In this document: positions 59,684 through 64,000 of the stretch, piece by piece
How the letters are laid out: each line of letters starts with the position of its first letter
Numbering within the stretch: position 1 is the first letter of the stretch
NCBI RefSeq assembly: GCF_004341625.1
Contig: NZ_SLZG01000002.1
Location: forward strand, 186,001-250,000
Reading direction: 5' to 3'
Source: Rhizobium sp. BK376
GTDB taxonomy: Bacteria; Pseudomonadota; Alphaproteobacteria; Rhizobiales; Rhizobiaceae
Length of the DNA: 64,000 nt
The notes under the pieces: generated by a model
What the model saw: only the letters and a program-made list of their open reading frames with translations
What the model was told of the DNA's origin: nothing
Databases searched by the model: none
Program-made: the position numbers and the translations under genes

Positions 59684-60775
59684 ATGATCAAACAACATCC
59701 GCTCAAGGGTTCCAACCGGCTGAAGCTCGGTGTCTTCTCGGCCAATGCCGACGGCGGTCTTGCCATCACCGATGTTCCGGAGCGCTGGACAGCGAGCTGG
59801 CAGGACAATCTGACCGCGGCCCAGATCGCAGATCGCGCGGGCCTTGAATTCTTCTTGCCGATCGCCCGCTGGCGCGGCTTCGGCGGCAAGAACCGGGTTC
59901 GGGAATGGTCGTTCGAAACCTTCACCTGGGCGGCGGCGCTCGCGGCCGCGACCGAGCAGATCGGTCTTTTCATGACTGTGCACGTCCCGCTCTTGCATCC
60001 GCTTTATGCGGCCAAGTCGCTGGCGACCGTCGATCACATCAGCCAGGGCAGAGCGGGGCTCAACATCGTCTGCGGCTGGAATCCCAAGGAATTCGGCATG
60101 TTCGGCGTGCCGCTGGTCGAGAAGGGCTATGATCAGGCGGCCGAATGGCTCGATATCGTCGAGCGGGTCTATGCGTCAGACGAGCCGGTGGATTTCAACG
60201 GTAGCTATTACGCGCTAAAGGGTGCCGTCAGTCGCCCCGCAAGCCTGCAGACGCCGCGTCCGGTGACGATGAATGCAGCCTTCGGCGGCCCGGGACGGGA
60301 TTTCGCGGCCGGCCATTGCGATTATCTCTTCACCACCTTCACCGAGATATCAGACGCCGGAAAGCATGTGGCCGATATCGGTGAACGCTCGGCAAAGCAG
60401 GGGCGAGAGGTCGGTGTTTATACCGTCTGCCACGTGGTCTGCCGCGAAACCCAGGCCGAGGCGGAGGATTATTACACCCGCTATGCCGTCACCATGGCCG
60501 ACCACGCCGCCGTCGATGACCACATGGCCGGAAAGAAGGAATTCTCGCAATCGCACGACCGTGACGCCTATGACCGCTATCGTCAGCGCTTCGCCGGCGG
60601 CGCGGGCAGCTATCCGCTGATCGGCACTCCGGACAAGATCGCTGAGGAGATGATCGCGATCGCCGAACAAGGCTATGCCGGCATCGCGCTCTCCTTCGTG
60701 AACTACACGCAGGAGCTTCCCTATTTCTGCGACCGGGTGCTGCCGATCCTGAAAAAGGCCGGCTATCGTGGCTAG
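59684..60775 (+). CDS. LLM-class flavin-dependent monooxygenase, RutA/SfnG-like
   Basis: A 363-aa FMN-dependent monooxygenase. RWRGFGGKNRVREWSFETFT resembles the KLRGFGGKT..SF/LESFT block of RutA, and TVDHISQGRAGLNIVCGWNPKEF is the LLM flavin-binding block. RutA opens the uracil ring by oxygenation; SfnG acts on dimethylsulfone. With no other rut genes here, the substrate may be another N-heterocycle or amide linked to the surrounding catabolism. AGGAGG lies 9 nt before the ATG. It is divergent from the aldolase. Confidence 0.88.
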   Translation: MIKQHPLKGSNRLKLGVFSANADGGLAITDVPERWTASWQDNLTAAQIADRAGLEFFLPIARWRGFGGKNRVREWSFETFTWAAALAAATEQIGLFMTVHVPLLHPLYAAKSLATVDHISQGRAGLNIVCGWNPKEFGMFGVPLVEKGYDQAAEWLDIVERVYASDEPVDFNGSYYALKGAVSRPASLQTPRPVTMNAAFGGPGRDFAAGHCDYLFTTFTEISDAGKHVADIGERSAKQGREVGVYTVCHVVCRETQAEAEDYYTRYAVTMADHAAVDDHMAGKKEFSQSHDRDAYDRYRQRFAGGAGSYPLIGTPDKIAEEMIAIAEQGYAGIALSFVNYTQELPYFCDRVLPILKKAGYRG

Positions 60776-60828
60776 GCGTGCGGAGATTACGGGGCTTATT
60801 CTCCGCATTCTTTGTGGAGATGGCGCTG

Positions 60829-61068
60829 TTAGCCGCCGTTGATGTCGGCGATCTCGCCGAATTGGGCGAGCAGGCGCGGCGAAGACATGTCGCCGCTTTC
60901 TTCGTCGACGATGACGGCATAGGCGGCTACACCGACGAAACGCTCCGACATCGACAAAGCGATCTTTTCGGCGCTGACCGCGTTCGATGCCTGGCGCATT
61001 TCGCCGGGCACCAGATTGCCGCGGTTCTTGCGGTAGGGGATGACTATGAATTTTTCCGCATTTGCCAC
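60829..61068 (-). CDS. Small conserved rhizobial protein of unknown function
   Basis: A 79-aa frame: KFIVIPYRKNRGNLVPGEMRQ, then SMSERFVGVAAYAVIVDEES and SSPRLLAQFGEIADI. I recognise this as a conserved short protein of rhizobia with unknown role. No ATG is in frame. GTG 61068 after GGGA is the likely start, with TTG 61098 as an alternative. It is convergent with the LLM gene. Confidence 0.6.
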   Translation of the reverse strand: MANAEKFIVIPYRKNRGNLVPGEMRQASNAVSAEKIALSMSERFVGVAAYAVIVDEESGDMSSPRLLAQFGEIADINGG

Positions 61069-61165
61069 GGCATTTTTCCCAGATGATCGTTCGTGCAATG
61101 TTCTGATTTGATCCGGGAAGTCAATCGCCGTCTCTCATATGTAGGCAGTCAAGCCAAGAGAGAAT

Positions 61166-61200
61166 GCGGTGGCGAGAGTTGTTCGGGCGCTCGCCACCGC
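61166..61200 (-). terminator. Terminator of the class V aminotransferase gene
   Basis: A perfect 11-bp stem (GCGGTGGCGAG and its inverse) with a 13-nt loop lies 15 bp after the stop of the gene at 61215. On the minus strand it is followed by the pyrimidine-rich ATTCTCTCTT. Confidence 0.65.
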
Positions 61201-61214
61201 TTCAGACACGCGGC

Positions 61215-62492
61215 TTATTTGCGCCGCGCGATGATGTCGCCGAGGACCTTGTCGAAGCGGGCTGCCTCCTCGACCTTGTTGTAGTGGACCATGGAGATGC
61301 GGAGCGCACCCTGTTCCATCGTCAGGCCGAGGCGCTTCATCAGGCGCGGGGCGAACATGTGTCCGTCGCGCAGGCCGATGCGGGCTTCGCCCATTTCCTT
61401 GGCAATGTCCTGCGGCGTGATGCCCGGGATGTTGAAGCAGATCGTCGGCACGCGGCCGGCAACCTTGTCTTCATCGGATATGCCATAGATGACAGCGCCA
61501 TGGCGCTTGAGGATCGACAGCAATTCGCGCGAAAGCGTCATTTCATATTCCCGGATCGCGCCCATCGCAGCGACGAGTGCGTCGCGGCGGGAATGTTCTC
61601 CGGCCGGCAGGAAGCGACGGCCGAGGGCTTCGAGATATTTCACGGCGGCGTTCATGCCGGCGACGTTTTCATAGGTGAAGGTGCCGACTTCGATCTTGTA
61701 GGGCGGAACGTCGGGGATGAAGTCTTCCTTGAAGGTCGGAAGCTTGACCAGCGCGTCATAGCGGCCCCAGAGGAAGCCCATGTGCGGCGAGAAATTCTTG
61801 TAACCGGAGCAGACGAGATAGTCGCAGTTCCAATCCTGGACGTCGATCAGGCCGTGCGGGCCGTAATGGACGCAATCGAGGAAGACCTCGGCGCCGGCGG
61901 CATGGGCGATTTCGCCGACGGTCTTGACGTCGACGATCGTGCCGATCGAGTGGGCGGTCACGGTGCAGGCGACGAGGCGGGTCTTGTCGTTGACGAGCGG
62001 CTTCAGGTCTTCGGTGTGAAGCGTGCCGTCCTCGCGCATGCGCCACCAGACGATCTTGGCGCCATCGGCTTCCAGCGCCAGCCAAGTGGCGATGTTGGCG
62101 TCGTGGTCCATGTCGGTGACGACGATCTCGTTGCGCTCCTTCAGCATCTTGGCGATGCCGAGGCTGACGAGGCGGATGAAGGAGGTGGCGTTGAGGCCGA
62201 AGGAGATTTCTTCCGGACGATAGGCGTTCACCAAAAGGCCGACGCTTTCGCGGCCTTCGTCAAGGTTGCGGTCGACGCCCTGGCTGTGCTGATACTTCGC
62301 CATGCGCTGGACGTTGTAATCGACCAGATGCTCGGCAACGGCGTCGACGACCGATTGCGGCACCTGGGCGCCGCCGGCATTGTCGAGGAACACGAAGTCG
62401 CCGGCCTTCCGGATCGCCGGGAACATGGCGCGGATTTCATCGACGGGGAAGCTGTTCTGGCCGGTGAACTTTGCGGACGGGGAAGCGCTCAT
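61215..62492 (-). CDS. Class V aminotransferase-fold enzyme, cysteine-desulfurase-like
   Basis: A 425-aa PLP enzyme: [19 protein letters not shown] at the start, [33 protein letters not shown] with the PLP-binding Asp/His block, and [15 protein letters not shown] with the Schiff-base Lys. The HxxGYK..GPH-like layout is that of the cysteine-desulfurase-like VC1184 group rather than of housekeeping IscS/SufS. Kynureninase shares the fold but not these motifs. A role with the aromatic amino-acid genes is possible. GAGG precedes the ATG. Confidence 0.85.
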   Translation of the reverse strand: MSASPSAKFTGQNSFPVDEIRAMFPAIRKAGDFVFLDNAGGAQVPQSVVDAVAEHLVDYNVQRMAKYQHSQGVDRNLDEGRESVGLLVNAYRPEEISFGLNATSFIRLVSLGIAKMLKERNEIVVTDMDHDANIATWLALEADGAKIVWWRMREDGTLHTEDLKPLVNDKTRLVACTVTAHSIGTIVDVKTVGEIAHAAGAEVFLDCVHYGPHGLIDVQDWNCDYLVCSGYKNFSPHMGFLWGRYDALVKLPTFKEDFIPDVPPYKIEVGTFTYENVAGMNAAVKYLEALGRRFLPAGEHSRRDALVAAMGAIREYEMTLSRELLSILKRHGAVIYGISDEDKVAGRVPTICFNIPGITPQDIAKEMGEARIGLRDGHMFAPRLMKRLGLTMEQGALRISMVHYNKVEEAARFDKVLGDIIARRK

Positions 62493-62559
62493 GGGCGGGG
62501 CCTCTTTGGACTTGGAAACGGAATGTGAAGGCGCGGGACAAGACGCCGATCGCCAGCGT

Positions 62560-62573
62560 TGATCATTTGATCA
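62560..62573. promoter_or_regulatory. Palindrome before the class V aminotransferase gene
   Basis: TGATCA-TT-TGATCA lies 67 bp before the start codon, and a second inverted repeat TAGTT-C-AACTA is at 62586-62596. TGATC-TTTT-GATCA at 56481-56494, at the end of the amino-acid-binding protein gene, is a looser relative. The regulator is unknown. Confidence 0.4.
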
Positions 62574-62731
62574 CAAGATATTTTATAGTTCAACTAAATT
62601 CGTGTCATCCATTGGTAACGGCGTGCGGCGAAGATCCACTATCTGCCGAGTAGGGGACTTGCCTGATGGAAATCCCTGATGGCTGGCGATATGGTTCGAT
62701 GCAGAAGCGAAGCAACGTGAAAGGACACTCG

Positions 62732-63604
62732 ATGTCAACTCCAAGCCGGATCGGGAACGAATATCTTACCGTCGATGTCTCCTCTCTCGGCGCCGAAATG
62801 CAGGCGCTGACCACCAAGGACGGCCGCTCCTGGCTGTGGAACGGCGATGCGGCATTCTGGACCGGTCGTTCGCCTATCCTGTTTCCGATGGTTGGCAGGG
62901 CGCCGGAAGATACGGTTACGATCGACGGCAAGGCCTATTCGATGGGCCAGCACGGCTTTGCCCGCAGAAGCGAATTTGTGCTTGCGGGTTCCTCACCGAC
63001 CATGTGTCGCTACGAACTCGCCGCGTCGGATGCCACGCGGGCAGTCTATCCGTTCGAATTCACGCTTGCCGTAGAACATGCGATCGAAGGTCGCTCGCTG
63101 ACGGTTTCGGCCGAAGTGACCAATCGTGACGAAAAGCCGATGCCGTTCGGGCTCGGGTTTCATTCGGCCTTTGCCTGGCCCCTGCCGGGCGCATCGGCGG
63201 ATGCGGCTCATACGATCACGCTCGATAATGGCGCCGAGCCTGCTCTGGCGCGGCTGGAGGGTGGACTGGTGCGTCCGGGCGCCTTGCCTTCGCCCTTTGC
63301 TGCTGGCCGGCTGGTGCTGGATCATTCGATGTTCAACGAAGATGCGATGATTTTTCCGCAGGGCGCGGGCAACGGTCTGCGCTATGCGGCGGAGGGCGGT
63401 CCCGCGATGCATTTCAGCTTCGAAAACCTGCCCAACCTTGCGCTATGGCAGAAGCCGGGCGCGCCCTTCCTTTGCATCGAACCATGGCATGGCACGGCAG
63501 CCGAGCTTGGCGGTTCGAACGACCTTTCGAAGCGCCCCTACAGCCAGACCCTGGTGCCGGGCGCCAAGAGCCGCTTCGCGTTCACGCTTGAGATTTTGGG
63601 CTAG
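62732..63604 (+). CDS. Aldose 1-epimerase family protein
   Basis: A 290-aa galactose-mutarotase-like beta-sandwich: YLTVDVSSLGAEMQALTTKDG, SPILFPMVGR, MGQHGFARRSEF with the likely catalytic His, GLGFHSAFAWPLPG with the second His, and CIEPWHG with the catalytic Glu. It interconverts sugar anomers. AAGGA lies 7 nt before ATG 62732; a longer frame from 62666 lacks support. It stands alone, convergent with the truncated MFS gene. Confidence 0.88.
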   Translation: MSTPSRIGNEYLTVDVSSLGAEMQALTTKDGRSWLWNGDAAFWTGRSPILFPMVGRAPEDTVTIDGKAYSMGQHGFARRSEFVLAGSSPTMCRYELAASDATRAVYPFEFTLAVEHAIEGRSLTVSAEVTNRDEKPMPFGLGFHSAFAWPLPGASADAAHTITLDNGAEPALARLEGGLVRPGALPSPFAAGRLVLDHSMFNEDAMIFPQGAGNGLRYAAEGGPAMHFSFENLPNLALWQKPGAPFLCIEPWHGTAAELGGSNDLSKRPYSQTLVPGAKSRFAFTLEILG

Positions 63605-63648
63605 GGCGATCCTAATTCGTCCCAGTTGGACTCTAGCTTCGGCGAGCT

Positions 63649-63678
63649 CCGGCTGACGTCTTTCGAAACGTCGGCCGG
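63649..63678. terminator. Stem-loop between convergent genes
   Basis: CCGGCTGACGT pairs with ACGTCGGCCGG through an 11-bp stem with one G-U pair and an 8-nt loop. It lies 44 bp after the epimerase stop and 34 bp after the MFS stop on the other strand. No T-tract follows. Confidence 0.4.
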
Positions 63679-63711
63679 GCTGCTTGCTGAAGCGTAGCCG
63701 GTTACAGCTAT

Positions 63712-64000
63712 TTATTCCGGGACCACGATCATCGCTTCGACCTCTGCCGAGACCGGCGCTACTCCCCGCTGGCTAAGGAGCCGGTGGACGGCTGCGGCTA
63801 GGAGGATGACCATCAGGCCCAGCTCTACCATGATGGTTGTGGTGCCGGCGGTCAGGTAAAGGTTCGAATGCTGCAACGTCTCGGCAAAGACCGCGCCGAG
63901 TATCGCCGGCCCGAGGCCAAGCGAGACCTGCTGCATGGTGGCCAGCATTGCGCTGCCCGAGCCGGCATGCTCGTGCGGCACATCGGCAAGACCTGCCCTG
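63712..64000 (-). CDS. MFS transporter (DHA2-like), C-terminal part; continues past the window
   Basis: The frame is open from its stop at 63712 to the right edge, so only about the last 96 residues are visible. DVPHEHAGSGSAMLATMQQVSLGLGPAILGAVF (shown here in concept as the VPHEHAGSGSAM block) is the helix 11-12 region of EmrB/QacA-type exporters. One more hydrophobic helix (TIMVELGLMVILLAAAV) and a cytosolic tail follow. Substrate unknown. Confidence 0.75.
   Translation of the reverse strand, partial: RAGLADVPHEHAGSGSAMLATMQQVSLGLGPAILGAVFAETLQHSNLYLTAGTTTIMVELGLMVILLAAAVHRLLSQRGVAPVSAEVEAMIVVPE

Noticed and set aside
61215..62492. Kynureninase call for the class V aminotransferase
   Set aside because: The fold is shared and the context tempting, but the Lys region [11 protein letters not shown] and the rest match the cysteine-desulfurase-like group better.
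1..64000. CRISPR arrays, insertion sequences, tRNA or rRNA genes
   Set aside because: No regularly spaced repeats, transposase motifs or tRNA-like cloverleaf sequences were seen on either strand.

Overview
This is high-GC DNA with dense genes on both strands. It most likely comes from an alphaproteobacterium of the Rhizobiaceae (Rhizobium-like). The signs are a RIME-like palindromic intergenic element, two inverted pairs of C-rich/G-rich hairpin repeats plus a lone third copy, several small proteins of rhizobial type, and a load of catabolic operons, ABC transporters and LysR/MarR/AraC regulators typical of a rhizobial chromid or plasmid. I see no rRNA, tRNA, CRISPR, transposase or phage gene. 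Both ends cut a gene: an AraC-type regulator on the left and an MFS transporter on the right.

Layout. 1-5.0 kb: AraC regulator, SDR, a glyoxalase-dioxygenase/hydrolase fusion and a DHA2 drug exporter. 5.3-12.7 kb: an exported sulfatase cluster (arylsulfatase, HAD phosphatase, two tandem secreted paralogues), a TolB-like membrane regulator and an outer-membrane barrel. 12.9-23.4 kb: single metabolic and stress genes (YCII/DGPF protein behind an ECF-type promoter, gamma-glutamyltransferase, ThuA-like, OsmC, LLM flavin oxidoreductase, LysR/SDR pair, second SDR, class III adenylate cyclase). 23.4-34.4 kb: a tight eight-gene operon and a divergent CoA ligase that together encode an aerobic anthranilate (2-aminobenzoate) CoA-ester route. 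Its key enzyme is a fused flavin monooxygenase/old-yellow-enzyme of the 2-aminobenzoyl-CoA monooxygenase/reductase type. 34.4-36.6 kb: a sparse stretch of small unknown genes. 36.6-42.8 kb: a periplasmic VOC protein and a complete dipeptide-type ABC importer. 43.2-54.2 kb: indolepyruvate-type ferredoxin oxidoreductase (two genes), an AAHS aromatic-acid permease, and, convergently, a cyclase-family hydrolase resembling isatin hydrolase, two phytoene-desaturase-like flavoproteins, a MarR regulator and a GST. 54.3-55.7 kb: a MarR regulator and an MntA-HepT toxin-antitoxin pair. 55.7-62.5 kb: amino-acid ABC permease and binding protein, aminotransferase, HpcH/HpaI aldolase, RutA-like LLM enzyme and class V aminotransferase. 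62.7-64 kb: aldose epimerase and a truncated MFS gene.

How the genes may work together. Two recurring palindromes, found by eye, tie the catabolic modules into two candidate regulons. Motif A (TATGC-N4-GCATA) lies upstream of the ferredoxin oxidoreductase and in the divergent promoter of the cyclase-flavoprotein-MarR operon. Motif B (TTTCAAGCTTGAAA) lies between the monooxygenase/reductase and the CoA ligase, before the peptide-binding protein, before the aminotransferase, and between the aldolase and the LLM enzyme. The best overall reading is an indole/isatin-to-anthraniloyl-CoA supercluster. In it, isatin is hydrolysed to isatinate (2-aminophenylglyoxylate, a 2-oxoacid), decarboxylated to 2-aminobenzoyl-CoA by the ferredoxin oxidoreductase, dearomatised by the fused monooxygenase/reductase and beta-oxidised. 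The anthraniloyl-CoA part rests on recognisable families. The isatinate link is inference.
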